A DNA stretch of 21,910 nt from CAKOSP01 sp964370545 (GTDB taxonomy: Bacteria > Bacillota_I > Bacilli_A > RF39 > UBA660), in contig CAYJJQ010000017.1 of NCBI GenBank assembly GCA_964370545.1, positions 1 through 21,910 on the forward strand, written 5' to 3'. Positions 7,181-14,927 of this stretch are shown one piece after another. Position 1 is the first letter of the stretch; each line of letters starts with the position of its first letter. Made by a program: the position numbers and the translations under genes. The notes under the pieces were generated by a model, which searched no databases, was not told the origin of the DNA, and saw only the letters and a program-made list of their open reading frames with translations.

Positions 7181-8020
7181 TTACTCTATTATAGATTTTA
7201 TTTCTTCAATAGGAATCTGAGTTATTTTAGAAATTGTTTCTAAATCAAGATTATTTTGATGCATCTTTAAAACTAACTCTTTGGTGTTCTCTTCTTTACC
7301 CTGTTTAAGTCCCTCAGTTAATGCTTGATCCATTTGTGATGCTTTATCCCACGCATCTTTTTCTTTTTGCCAGATATAATCTTTATATGCTGGATCTGAA
7401 TTTATCTTTTGCACTATACTATATGCCTTCTCAAACTTCTTATTTTCCTTTGCCATATCACTCATCTCCTTACTACTTTTTAGCGTTATGAACTTTAATA
7501 ACTTTATAAAATCTTCATTAAACCTTTTATCTTCTTCCGCTCTTTTCAAATTGATTATATATTTTGTTTTTATATCATAAGTTTGCTCTAAGTTAAGTTT
7601 ATCACACTCTTCTAATTTCGTAAACATTTTTGTAAATATTTTACTATCATAATTTAAAAAGAATATTCCATATACTTTACTTATATCTTTATATAAATCT
7701 CCTGAATTTAGTTGATCTGATATTATTCTTGATAAATAAAACTCCATTCTTTTTATTAGATGTTCTTCTTTTCCTTTCTGCATTTCTATATATACCACTT
7801 CTCCATCTTTTAGTTTTACTTTTAAATCAAATCTTCCTATTTTTGAATCTTGATATTCACCTTGAGTTTCCGTATCTAAAAACTCTATTTGTGCATCTTT
7901 TATATCAATGCCTATTACTTCTTTTACTACTAGGTCTAACATTTCTCTATTTTTCTTGAAAAATATTTTAAATACTACATCATTTGCTGGTCCCATGATT
8001 TTTGAATCCTCTATTATCAT
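7181..8020 (-). CDS. Rpn-family PD-(D/E)XK nuclease / transposase-like protein
   Basis: This 279-aa protein belongs to the Rpn (PDDEXK_2) group, once annotated as transposases and now described as recombination-promoting DNA endonucleases. It opens with the family hallmark (GPANDVVFKIFF), in which the NDxxFK motif is clear. The catalytic core shows an Asp in GRFDLKV followed by IEMQ, the E-x-Q version of the nuclease motif, near residues 83-101. The C-terminal 40 residues (EGLKQGKEENTKELVLKMHQ) are the charged helical tail usual in the family. Translation starts at ATG 8020 behind a perfect AAGGAGG. It is a single-gene unit with a strong promoter and a terminator. No inverted repeats or target duplications flank it, so it is not a transposon in itself. 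In vivo targets are unknown. Confidence 0.88.
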   Translation of the reverse strand: MIIEDSKIMGPANDVVFKIFFKKNREMLDLVVKEVIGIDIKDAQIEFLDTETQGEYQDSKIGRFDLKVKLKDGEVVYIEMQKGKEEHLIKRMEFYLSRIISDQLNSGDLYKDISKVYGIFFLNYDSKIFTKMFTKLEECDKLNLEQTYDIKTKYIINLKRAEEDKRFNEDFIKLLKFITLKSSKEMSDMAKENKKFEKAYSIVQKINSDPAYKDYIWQKEKDAWDKASQMDQALTEGLKQGKEENTKELVLKMHQNNLDLETISKITQIPIEEIKSIIE

Positions 8021-8047
8021 GTTACACCTCCTTTTCTTAAGTTATGT

Positions 8048-8075
8048 ATTATATACACTTTATTTTCCTTGTAAA
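8048..8075 (-). promoter_or_regulatory. Promoter of the Rpn gene
   Basis: TTTACA (8070-8075), a 16-bp spacer and a perfect TATAAT (8048-8053) lie about 30 bp before the start codon. Confidence 0.65.
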
Positions 8076-8105
8076 TACTTTCGACAAACCTTCTTATTTT
8101 TTGAC

Positions 8106-8130
8106 AAAAAAAGAGCAACTTTGTTACTCT
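8106..8130 (-). terminator. Terminator of the Fic gene
   Basis: AGAGTAAC and GTTGCTCT form an 8-bp stem (one G-T pair) around the loop AAA, followed by seven Ts. It overlaps the stop codon. Confidence 0.9.
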
Positions 8131-9047
8131 AAAAAGTTAATATATTCAATTAAGGATCTCTTTTGCAAATCACAAATAAACTTAATAAATTCTGTGTAGT
8201 CACTGGTTACATGCGCTTTATCAAGAGTTTCATAATATTTTAATCTGTCTTCTACTTTTATTATTACTGGGTTATATCCATTATTAATTAATTCCAAATT
8301 CATAATTAATCTTGAAGTTCTTCCATTACCATCAATAAAAGGATGTATTTTAACAAATTCTCCATGCAATAATGAAGCCCTTACCACAGGGTGAAAATAT
8401 TTCCAGTCAGTATAATTCATAATCAGTTTTTCCATTTCCTCCGCAACTTTAAAATGACTTGGTGGAATATGTATTGCACCTTTTATAGTTACTGGAACAT
8501 TTCTATAAATTCCAGCATTTTTATTATCTATTCCTTTTAAAATTAATTGATGTATACTTTTAATGTTATATTCAGTAATTGTCTTCTTATCATTAATTAA
8601 CTCTTCTAAAAAAAGTATAGCTTCCGCATGATTAATAGCCTCTAAATGTTCTGCAAGTAATTTTCCTCCTATTGTAATACCTTCTAATACAACTTTAGTT
8701 TCTTTTAAAGATAAACTATTACCTTCAATTGCATTACTATTGTAAGTCCATTCTAAATAAATACTTTCTTTTAAAGATGCTAAAGCATTTTTAGATAATG
8801 GTCTTTTATCATCTAATTTCTTCTTTAATATATTTATTTCATCAAAAAAACTATCATCTATATTTACAATTATATCTTTGGAATTCTTTTTTCTTTTATC
8901 ATGTGGCTTTTTTGCATCTATTGGAATCAAATAACTTTTTCCTATTTTTAAAGTACCAGACAATCTTTTATCCATAAGTAACTTTCTAACTCTTCTTTCA
9001 CTAATATTCCATTTATTAGATGCTTCCTTTACTGTCATGTATTCCAT
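8124..9047 (-). CDS. HTH-Fic domain protein (AMP transferase, self-inhibited class)
   Basis: Fic proteins transfer AMP, or another nucleotide moiety, to hydroxyl side chains of target proteins. The 307-aa chain begins with an excisionase/MerR-like helix-turn-helix (residues 4-43). A basic linker follows. The inhibitory helix motif SNAIEG (104-109) matches (S/T)xxxE(G/N). The full active-site loop HPFIDGNGRTSR (235-246) is intact. The arrangement marks a class II Fic protein in which the alpha-inh helix lies N-terminal to the Fic core. No antitoxin gene is adjacent, consistent with in-cis inhibition. The HTH suggests that it binds DNA, most simply the palindrome covering its own promoter. It is a single-gene unit with a terminator. 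The target protein cannot be read from sequence. Confidence 0.92.
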   Translation of the reverse strand: MEYMTVKEASNKWNISERRVRKLLMDKRLSGTLKIGKSYLIPIDAKKPHDKRKKNSKDIIVNIDDSFFDEINILKKKLDDKRPLSKNALASLKESIYLEWTYNSNAIEGNSLSLKETKVVLEGITIGGKLLAEHLEAINHAEAILFLEELINDKKTITEYNIKSIHQLILKGIDNKNAGIYRNVPVTIKGAIHIPPSHFKVAEEMEKLIMNYTDWKYFHPVVRASLLHGEFVKIHPFIDGNGRTSRLIMNLELINNGYNPVIIKVEDRLKYYETLDKAHVTSDYTEFIKFICDLQKRSLIEYINFLE

Positions 9048-9064
9048 TTTCTTCTCCTTTGTAT

Positions 9065-9092
9065 ATTATACCACATTTGGTATAATACACAA
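9065..9092 (-). promoter_or_regulatory. Fic gene promoter with embedded perfect palindrome (operator candidate)
   Basis: On the minus strand TTGTGT (9087-9092), a 16-bp spacer and TATAAT (9065-9070) form the promoter. A perfect 9-bp inverted repeat ATTATACCA-CATT-TGGTATAAT (9065-9086) covers the -10 box and the whole spacer. A bound dimer would block RNA polymerase, and the protein's own HTH is the obvious candidate binder. Confidence 0.65.
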
Positions 9093-9114
9093 ACTAAATA
9101 CATTTTACAAGTAA

Positions 9115-9141
9115 GAAAAAAGAACTATCTTCCTAGTTCTT
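9115..9141 (-). terminator. Terminator of the SH3b protein gene
   Basis: AAGAACTA and TAGTTCTT form a perfect 8-bp stem with a six-base loop and a T-run. The TAG stop codon lies inside the hairpin. Confidence 0.9.
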
Positions 9142-9808
9142 CAAACGGTAATAATTCACTTTCATCAGGCGCTACTTCAAATATTACTTGCTGCACTTTT
9201 TCTGATGATAAACCAGCTTCATCTGTTGCTATATATTGTATCCAGTATTGTATAATTGGTCCACTATCTGTACTTTTATGTTCAATATATACTTTATGAG
9301 TAACTTCATAATCAGATACATCTTCAACTGTTAAATGTTCATAATTTATACTATTTAAGTCATACACTTCATAAACTGCTTCCTGATATTTTATAACAGG
9401 AGCACCATAATCTACTAAATAACTATCATCTGCTCTATTGTATGGATTATTAATTTCTTTTAAATTAGGTGTAGCAGTTACATCCCTAGGATTACCTACC
9501 CAACCAAATTTATCTTTTTCATACTCTATTTTATACCATACAAATCCAGGATCTCTTTCTCCCTCAAAATCTACTACTTTATAAACTTCACCTAAAGTAA
9601 TTTGAGCAACTATTTCAGTATTTCCTGTAAGAGGTTCTTTTCTAACATTTACTACACTATCACGCATAGAAACATTACCATTAATATCTTTATGTTCATA
9701 GATTACTTCTACTCTCCATGCTGTTGCATGAAGGTAATATTGATATGCCCCATATCCAGCACCTGCTAATGCTGCTAATATTAATATCCAAGCTATAATT
9801 TTTTTCAC
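9125..9808 (-). CDS. Membrane-anchored protein with bacterial SH3 (SH3b) domain
   Basis: The protein has 227 aa and a GTG start at 9808 with GGTG eight bases upstream. Residues 3-23 are an alanine/isoleucine-rich signal anchor, which places the rest outside the membrane. Residues about 50-107 resemble an SH3b module (VVNVRKEP at the start, WYKIEY and GWVG toward the end), a fold that commonly binds peptidoglycan stem peptides or cross-bridges. Residues 125-215 look beta-rich and Ig/HYR-like (IQYIATDEAGLSS). No catalytic domain is attached, so a structural or adaptor role at the wall is more likely than hydrolysis. It appears to be a single gene: the HD gene upstream ends in a strong terminator. 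AT-rich -35/-10-like boxes lie in the 110-bp gap, but I could not choose between them. Confidence 0.78.
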   Translation of the reverse strand: MKKIIAWILILAALAGAGYGAYQYYLHATAWRVEVIYEHKDINGNVSMRDSVVNVRKEPLTGNTEIVAQITLGEVYKVVDFEGERDPGFVWYKIEYEKDKFGWVGNPRDVTATPNLKEINNPYNRADDSYLVDYGAPVIKYQEAVYEVYDLNSINYEHLTVEDVSDYEVTHKVYIEHKSTDSGPIIQYWIQYIATDEAGLSSEKVQQVIFEVAPDESELLPFEELGR

Positions 9809-9902
9809 TTAATACACCTACTTCTTAAATTCATATTAATATTAACATAATATGTAAAAAAAATCAATTTACTACTTTAACTTTATATATGTTTTATCAT
9901 AT

Positions 9903-9934
9903 AAAAAAGATTAGAAATATTAATTTCTAATCTT
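9903..9934 (-). terminator. Terminator of the ileS-HD operon
   Basis: AAGATTAGAAAT and ATTTCTAATCTT form a perfect 12-bp stem with a 4-base loop, followed by TTTT. It overlaps the end of the HD gene. Confidence 0.92.
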
Positions 9935-10495
9935 ATTATTTTCATCAAATGATACTTCCAAAAATTTTCTACTGGCTAGATAATCACATAGATGTACAAA
10001 TTTTTCTATTTCTGTATTTGGTTTAGGCAATATTTCTTTTTTATAAAAATCAGTATTCCACTGCCCCATATGAGAATTAATAGCCCCTACTACAATATTA
10101 ATATCTTCACTTGTAAGTTTTAATTTACATTCATTATCTATAATAAGCTTAGATGCTAAAAGCGGATGTTCAGTTTTTGTATGGGAGTTTTCTAAATCTC
10201 CTCTTTTAACACCATCATGCATTATTAAAGATAAAATTATTAAATCTTTTTCTCTTGATGTAAAATTACATATAGTTTCATTATTAAATAATTCATAAGC
10301 TATTTTAACTGCTGCTTTCGTGTGACGAAGCAGGCCGCCAACACCTAGTGCATATGGCGGGTGGTATTTGCCTGATGAAGATGCTTCTATAGTAAAAAAA
10401 TAATTTGGTAATAAATTTATTAAAGTTATTAAACTTTCTTTTATATCATTATTTTCTATATATAAAAGTTCTTCTTCAAAGTATTTTTCTTTCAT
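9920..10495 (-). CDS. HD-domain phosphohydrolase, coupled to ileS
   Basis: This 191-aa protein contains an HD metal-dependent phosphohydrolase core. Ligands visible in order are His58 (GGLLRHTKAA), His93-Asp94 (LIMHDG) and His110 (TEHPL), with a closing Asp in HLCDYLAS near residue 170. The KYHPPYALG-GGLLRH block recalls the HD part of YhaM-type phosphodiesterases, but the OB-fold nucleic-acid-binding domain of YhaM is missing. The substrate (nucleotide or RNA end) is therefore unassigned. Its ATG overlaps the ileS stop (TAATG), indicating translational coupling. It shares the T-box and should be expressed when tRNA-Ile is uncharged. The 10310-10390 region, encoding the first histidine block, is locally richer in GC than the rest of the gene. 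Confidence 0.82.
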   Translation of the reverse strand: MKEKYFEEELLYIENNDIKESLITLINLLPNYFFTIEASSSGKYHPPYALGVGGLLRHTKAAVKIAYELFNNETICNFTSREKDLIILSLIMHDGVKRGDLENSHTKTEHPLLASKLIIDNECKLKLTSEDINIVVGAINSHMGQWNTDFYKKEILPKPNTEIEKFVHLCDYLASRKFLEVSFDENNKIRN

Positions 10496-13400
10496 TAGTT
10501 ATTCCTTTTAACAGTTACTGCTAAATCAAAATCATTTAGTTTCATGTCATAAGTTAAATTATTATCAAAATCAATTGTTGTTCCTAAAGTTTCATTTTTA
10601 ATGAATTCATCAAATAATGTAATAGCATTTTTTACTTCATCACTAGAGTTATATGTAATAGATATTCTATCTGCTACATCAAAATCTAATTCTTTTCTTA
10701 AATTTTGAATTTTAGAAATAAATTCTCTTGCTATACCTTCATTAACTAATTCTTCAGTTAAATTAGTATCTAAAATTATAAAATCACTTGCTTCAGTACC
10801 TACGGCTAGACCTTCTTTACCTGAAACTCTTATTTCAATCATTTCTTGGTTTACTACAAAATCTTCATTATCTAAAGATATAGTTATTTCTTTAGAAGAG
10901 TTAAGTAAATTAATTTCTTCTAAAGATAATTTTTCCATTTTTTCTTTAAATAAATTCATCTTAGAACCTAACACTTTACCTACTACTTTAAAGTTAGGTT
11001 TAACTTCTAAGTTCATATAATCACTTAAGTTATCTACAAATGTAATTTCTTTTACATTTAATTCTTCTTTAATAAGAAGAACTAAATCATCAAGTATAAT
11101 TTCATTTTTCTTATCAAGCATAATTTTAGAAATAGGTTGTCTTACTTTTATTTTCTCTTCTTCTCTTACTTTTCTACCAACAGATATTAAGTTTCTAACT
11201 AGAATCATTTTTTCTTCTAATTTTTCATCAATTAATGATTCATCATATTTAGGGAATGTTGCAGTATGCACTGACTTTTTACCTGTTAAGTTACGATAAA
11301 TTTCTTCACTAACAAATGGAGCTATTGGAGCAAGCATTAAACAGATACCTTCTAAAACTTCATAAGTAGTCATATAAACTGCTTTTTTAGAATTTGTAAG
11401 TTCTGAATCCCAGAATCTATTTCTATTTCTTCTGATATACCAATTTGATAAATCTTCTGATACAAAATCAACTAATAATTTAACAATTTTATGTAGATCA
11501 TACTGATTATAATTATCAGTTACATCTTTAAGTACTGAATTATATCTAGATATAATCCATTTATCAATTTCTTCTCTGTCTTTAATATCAATATTACATT
11601 TATTTATATCTATATTATCTGTATTAGCATATAAACTAAAGAAGTTATATGTATTTTTAAGTGGATTAAAAAATTTAGAATGAACTTCTTTAATTCCTGT
11701 TATATCAAATTTAAGTGGCGTCCATATTGGAGATGTATATAGTAAATAAAATCTTACTGCATCTGCTCCATATTGTTTAATAGTTTCAAAAGGTTCTACT
11801 ATATTACCTCTTGATTTACTCATTTTTTTACCTTCAGAATCTAATAATAAATCATTAACTAATACATTTTTAAATGGAGCTACTCCTTTAACAAATACTG
11901 ATATAACTAGAAGTGTATAAAACCAACCTCTTGTTTGATCTATTCCTTCAGATATGAAATCTGCAGGAAATTGTTCATCAAATAATTTTTCATTTTCAAA
12001 TGGATAATGATATTGAGCAAATGGCATTGACCCTGAATCAAACCAACAATCTAGTACATCTGGAATTCTATTCATTACCCCACTACATTTAGGACATTTT
12101 AGTTTTACATCATCCATATATGGTTTATGTAAATCAATATTTTCATCTAATGTATCTATTGATTTTTCAATTAATTCTTTTTTTGATCCTATCATTTCTG
12201 CATGACCACACTCACATTTAAAGTATGGTATTGGCGAACCCCAATATCTAGTTCTTGAAACGTTCCAATCTCTAGCATTTGAAAGCCAATTTCCAAATCT
12301 TTTTTCTCCAACATAAGACGGGTACCAATTTATAGTATTATTAGCTTCTATTAATTTATCTTTAATTTTTGATACTGCAATATAATATGCTGGTCTTGAA
12401 TAGTATAATAGTGGTGATGAACATCTCCAGCAATGCGGATAGTTGTGAGTCATTTTTTGTTTCTTAAATAATTTATCATTTTCTTTTAAATATTTGATTA
12501 CTTCTAAATCAGCATCAAAAACTAATATATCTTTCCATGGTCCATCATTATATGTTCCATTTTCAGCTACTGGATTTAAAAATGGTAAATTATAGTTTTT
12601 TGCAACATTTGCATCATCTTCACCAAAAGCTGGAGCTATATGTACTATACCAGTACCAGAATCCATTGTAACATAATTGTCACAAGCAACAAAAAAGCCT
12701 TCTATATCTGTTTTTAAAAATGGTAGTAGTTGTTCATACTTTTTATATTCTAAATCTTTACCTTTATAAGTTTCTAAAATTTCTACATCATCACCTAAAA
12801 CTGATGATACTAAATCTTTTGCTAATATGAAATTATTATCCATCGATTTAACTTTAACATATTTTTCATCTGGATTAACACATAATCCAACGTTAGCTAT
12901 AAGTGTCCAAGGAGTTGTTGTCCATACTAAGAAATATGCATCTTCATCTACTAATTTAAATGGTACTGTAACAGTATCTACAGATACATCTTCATATCCT
13001 TGAGCTACTTCATGAGTAGATAATCCTGTACCACAAGATGGACAGTAAGGCATAACTTTATTTCCTTCATAAAAGAAACCTTCATCATGCATTTTTTTTA
13101 GTATCCACCACTCTGTTTCAATATAATCATTATCCATTGTTATATATGGATTTTCTGTATCTATAAATTGTCCCATTTTACTAGTTAAATCTACAAAAGC
13201 ATCTTCATTTATTCTTACACTTTTACGACACTCATTATTAAAGTTAAGTACTCCAAAATCTTCAATATCTTTTTTTGTTTTTAAACCAAGTTTTTTTTCT
13301 ACATGATTTTCTATAGGAAGACCATGAGTATCCCAACCTATTTTACGATATATCTTCTTGCCATTCATAGAGTGGTATTTACACATAATATCTTTCAAGT

Positions 13401-13593
13401 TTTTGGCAACCATATGATGAAGTCCTGGAAAACCATTTGCAAATGCCGGCCCATCATAAAATACAAATGAAGGATTATCTTTATTTGCCTCTATTTGCAT
13501 ATTAAGGGCATTATTTATTCCTCCCCAAGAATTTAAGATATCGCCTTCTACAACATCTATGGTTCTTTTGTCTAATTCTTTAAATTTTTTCAT
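10495..13593 (-). CDS. ileS: Isoleucyl-tRNA synthetase, type 2, with swapped HIGH motif (GLHH)
   Basis: The enzyme charges tRNA-Ile with isoleucine. At 1032 aa it has the size and signatures of IleRS2, the bacterial/eukaryote-like type. These include FYDGPAFANGF near residue 45, the CP1 editing region (WTTTPWTLIANVG), DCWFDSGSMPFAQ, EGIDQTRGWFYTL, an intact KMSKS loop (KKMSKSRGN), and a long C-terminal extension. The class I signature normally read as HxGH (PHYGH) is here PGLHH, so the first and third motif residues are exchanged (GxHH). This altered motif has been described in a subset of IleRS2 enzymes and linked to hyper-resistance to mupirocin. All other motifs are intact, so the enzyme should be active. 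The start ATG follows AAGGAG and a T-box leader. The HD gene is the downstream operon partner. Confidence 0.96.
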   Translation of the reverse strand: MKKFKELDKRTIDVVEGDILNSWGGINNALNMQIEANKDNPSFVFYDGPAFANGFPGLHHMVAKNLKDIMCKYHSMNGKKIYRKIGWDTHGLPIENHVEKKLGLKTKKDIEDFGVLNFNNECRKSVRINEDAFVDLTSKMGQFIDTENPYITMDNDYIETEWWILKKMHDEGFFYEGNKVMPYCPSCGTGLSTHEVAQGYEDVSVDTVTVPFKLVDEDAYFLVWTTTPWTLIANVGLCVNPDEKYVKVKSMDNNFILAKDLVSSVLGDDVEILETYKGKDLEYKKYEQLLPFLKTDIEGFFVACDNYVTMDSGTGIVHIAPAFGEDDANVAKNYNLPFLNPVAENGTYNDGPWKDILVFDADLEVIKYLKENDKLFKKQKMTHNYPHCWRCSSPLLYYSRPAYYIAVSKIKDKLIEANNTINWYPSYVGEKRFGNWLSNARDWNVSRTRYWGSPIPYFKCECGHAEMIGSKKELIEKSIDTLDENIDLHKPYMDDVKLKCPKCSGVMNRIPDVLDCWFDSGSMPFAQYHYPFENEKLFDEQFPADFISEGIDQTRGWFYTLLVISVFVKGVAPFKNVLVNDLLLDSEGKKMSKSRGNIVEPFETIKQYGADAVRFYLLYTSPIWTPLKFDITGIKEVHSKFFNPLKNTYNFFSLYANTDNIDINKCNIDIKDREEIDKWIISRYNSVLKDVTDNYNQYDLHKIVKLLVDFVSEDLSNWYIRRNRNRFWDSELTNSKKAVYMTTYEVLEGICLMLAPIAPFVSEEIYRNLTGKKSVHTATFPKYDESLIDEKLEEKMILVRNLISVGRKVREEEKIKVRQPISKIMLDKKNEIILDDLVLLIKEELNVKEITFVDNLSDYMNLEVKPNFKVVGKVLGSKMNLFKEKMEKLSLEEINLLNSSKEITISLDNEDFVVNQEMIEIRVSGKEGLAVGTEASDFIILDTNLTEELVNEGIAREFISKIQNLRKELDFDVADRISITYNSSDEVKNAITLFDEFIKNETLGTTIDFDNNLTYDMKLNDFDLAVTVKRNN

Positions 13594-13611
13594 ACTATCT
13601 CCTTTTTTTCA

Positions 13612-13824
13612 AAATAAAAAGATGGAACCAAAGGACGAACATAATGCCGTGGTACCACCTTAATTTAATCTTATACTTTTAACGCAAGTTAAACGAATTA
13701 TTTTACTTAATTTCTAATAATTAACTCCCAAGTGATATTTCTATTATTATTTTATTAGTTCTCATCAGCCACTAACTTTCTTTAAAAATAAGTAATATAA
13801 TTTGTCTTGTTCATCGCTTTTATA
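13612..13824 (-). promoter_or_regulatory. T-box riboswitch (tRNA-Ile) in the ileS leader
   Basis: The leader carries the T-box core AAGGTGGTACCACGGC (13646-13661), whose TGGT can pair with the ACCA end of uncharged tRNA. Upstream is a stem I region with an apical GTGGCTGATGAG block and a candidate specifier codon ATC (13734-13736) followed by a purine and a TTGGGAG segment. A stem III hairpin TTTAAC/GTTAAA is also present. When tRNA-Ile is charged, the terminator hairpin at 13616-13660 should form; when it is uncharged, the antiterminator forms and ileS plus the HD gene are transcribed. The ATC specifier agrees with the gene controlled. Confidence 0.93.
13616..13660 (-). terminator. T-box regulated terminator
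   Basis: GGTGGTACC pairs with GGTTCCATC (one mismatch, one G-T) followed by TTTTT. It is mutually exclusive with the T-box antiterminator. Confidence 0.8.
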
Positions 13825-13830
13825 ACATGT

Positions 13831-13860
13831 ATTATAATATATAATATATATTATTGTCAA
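13831..13860 (-). promoter_or_regulatory. Promoter of the ileS-HD operon
   Basis: Consensus TTGACA (13855-13860), an 18-bp AT-only spacer and consensus TATAAT (13831-13836). Its -35 box lies only 7 bp from the degenerate repeat copy at 13868-13919. Confidence 0.8.
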
Positions 13861-13867
13861 TTATGTT

Positions 13868-13919
13868 ATTATTTCTTAAGCATTTTTCTTAAGAAACTTT
13901 TTTTGTTTTAGATTCATAA
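13868..13919 (-). repeat. Direct repeat copy A: degenerate duplicate of the 3' end of the 298-aa gene
   Basis: It matches 14928-14980 with one substitution and one missing T. Read on the minus strand it would encode YESKTKK and then go out of frame, whereas the intact copy continues SFLRKMLKK. It is therefore a gene-end remnant, not a gene. It contains the 9-bp inverted repeat TTTCTTAAG/CTTAAGAAA, which is better preserved here than in copy B. Confidence 0.9.
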
Positions 13920-13922
13920 CAA

Positions 13923-14780
13923 TTAACACATTTCATTTTGTAACATTTCTAATTCCTTAATATTCTTATTATCTTTTAATACTAACATTTGTCGTTTGGC
14001 AGAATTATTTATTCTCACTAATCTTTCATTTTGTGAAATATTACATTCAATCATTTCAGCATTGCTGTTTTGTAAATTATTTAAAACAACTAATTGCAAT
14101 AAATTTGCATAATCTCTGATATTCTCTTTATTTGAAATTCCAGGATTTTTATCTCTCCATTCTTTAGCGGTCATGCCAAATAAAGCAACATTCAACACAT
14201 CTGCTTCATTTGCATATACAAATTTCTTTTGTTTTTCTGTAAGATTCGGAACTATGTGATTTTTTATTGCATCAGTATGCATAACATAATTTAATTTTGA
14301 CAAAATTCTATGAGCTTTCCAATCGATTTTATTGTTAAATGATTCATTTGATTTCAATCTTTCAAATTCTGTAATTAAATACAACTTAAATTCGGGACTT
14401 AGCCAACTTGCAAATTCAAAAGCAATGTCAGGATGAGCAAAAGTTCCAATACTATATTTTCCACCTTTTGCAATAATTCCGATAGCACTAGTCCTTTTAA
14501 TCCATTGAGTTGGTGACATTGAAAATGAATTTTTTCCATATTCTGTTTTAATTTGGTCGAATTCGACCAAATTAAACTTATCATTATTTATCCTTTCCCA
14601 TAATCCAATGTAATCTATAGTAGAAATTTTTCTTAACCAATTTTTTACTGTGAAAGAAGGATCAGTGGAATTTTGATATTTAGCCAAATCAGTAAGAGAC
14701 ACAAAATTTGTATTCTCTATTCTTAATATAGCAATTGTATTGTTTATTACATTAATTTCAGTTTTTATTAAATTATCCAT
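13923..14780 (-). CDS. KilA-N domain protein (phage-type antirepressor/DNA-binding)
   Basis: This 285-aa protein has the KilA-N module of phage and prophage antirepressor-like proteins. The signature lies around residues 100-140 (GGKYSIGTFAHPDIAFEFAS, then WLSPEFKLYLI), after an N-terminal alpha/beta part starting with FVSLTDLAKY. The C-terminal half is helical and resembles the conserved tail of lone bacterial KilA-N proteins (KKFVYANEADVLNVALFGM). KilA-N domains bind DNA and are spread by phages and plasmids. No integrase, repressor or structural phage gene adjoins it. ATG 14780 follows GAGGAGG, and the gene has its own promoter. It sits between roughly 52-bp direct repeats copied from the neighbouring gene's 3' end, so it looks like cargo of a small insertion in an otherwise housekeeping region. 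Confidence 0.85.
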   Translation of the reverse strand: MDNLIKTEINVINNTIAILRIENTNFVSLTDLAKYQNSTDPSFTVKNWLRKISTIDYIGLWERINNDKFNLVEFDQIKTEYGKNSFSMSPTQWIKRTSAIGIIAKGGKYSIGTFAHPDIAFEFASWLSPEFKLYLITEFERLKSNESFNNKIDWKAHRILSKLNYVMHTDAIKNHIVPNLTEKQKKFVYANEADVLNVALFGMTAKEWRDKNPGISNKENIRDYANLLQLVVLNNLQNSNAEMIECNISQNERLVRINNSAKRQMLVLKDNKNIKELEMLQNEMC

Positions 14781-14806
14781 ATAACCTCCTCATTTTGTTT
14801 TATTAT

Positions 14807-14835
14807 ATTATACATAAATTAAATTCTTTGGTCAA
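14807..14835 (-). promoter_or_regulatory. Promoter of the KilA-N gene
   Basis: TTGACC (14830-14835), a 17-bp spacer and a perfect TATAAT (14807-14812). It lies immediately behind the terminator of the upstream operon. Confidence 0.7.
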
Positions 14836-14836
14836 T

Positions 14837-14861
14837 AAAAAAACGAACATTAGTTCATTTT
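14837..14861 (-). terminator. Terminator of the ffh operon
   Basis: AAAATGAAC and GTTCGTTTT form a 9-bp stem (one G-T) with loop TAAT, running into a T-tract. It lies about 65 bp after the stop of the 298-aa gene. Confidence 0.75.
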
Positions 14862-14927
14862 GTTACTACACCTAATTATACAATTTCTTTAAATCTATTA
14901 TAAATTAAACTCAGGAATTTGTATATG

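Noticed and set aside
7181..8020. Calling the Rpn gene a mobile element
   Set aside because: The protein family is transposase-like, but no terminal repeats or target duplication flank the gene. It has its own promoter and terminator.
7729..8132. Plus-strand ORFs opposite the Rpn gene and its promoter
   Set aside because: They are antisense shadows, with low-complexity Leu/Phe-rich translations and no ribosome binding sites. The same applies to small frames at 406-627 and 14399-14584.
10310..10390. A second DGR-like GC-rich island in the HD gene
   Set aside because: It encodes the conserved first histidine block in mid-protein, has no repeat partner, no run of NNC codons and no downstream hairpin. 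Constraint on a conserved motif is enough explanation.
10495..13593. GLHH as a sequencing error or a dead ileS
   Set aside because: The frame is intact over 1032 codons, all other motifs are present, and the change swaps specific residues in the way reported for functional IleRS2 enzymes.
13923..14780. Prophage
   Set aside because: A single KilA-N gene with no other phage gene in the window does not support a prophage. Only a small insertion or relic is claimed.
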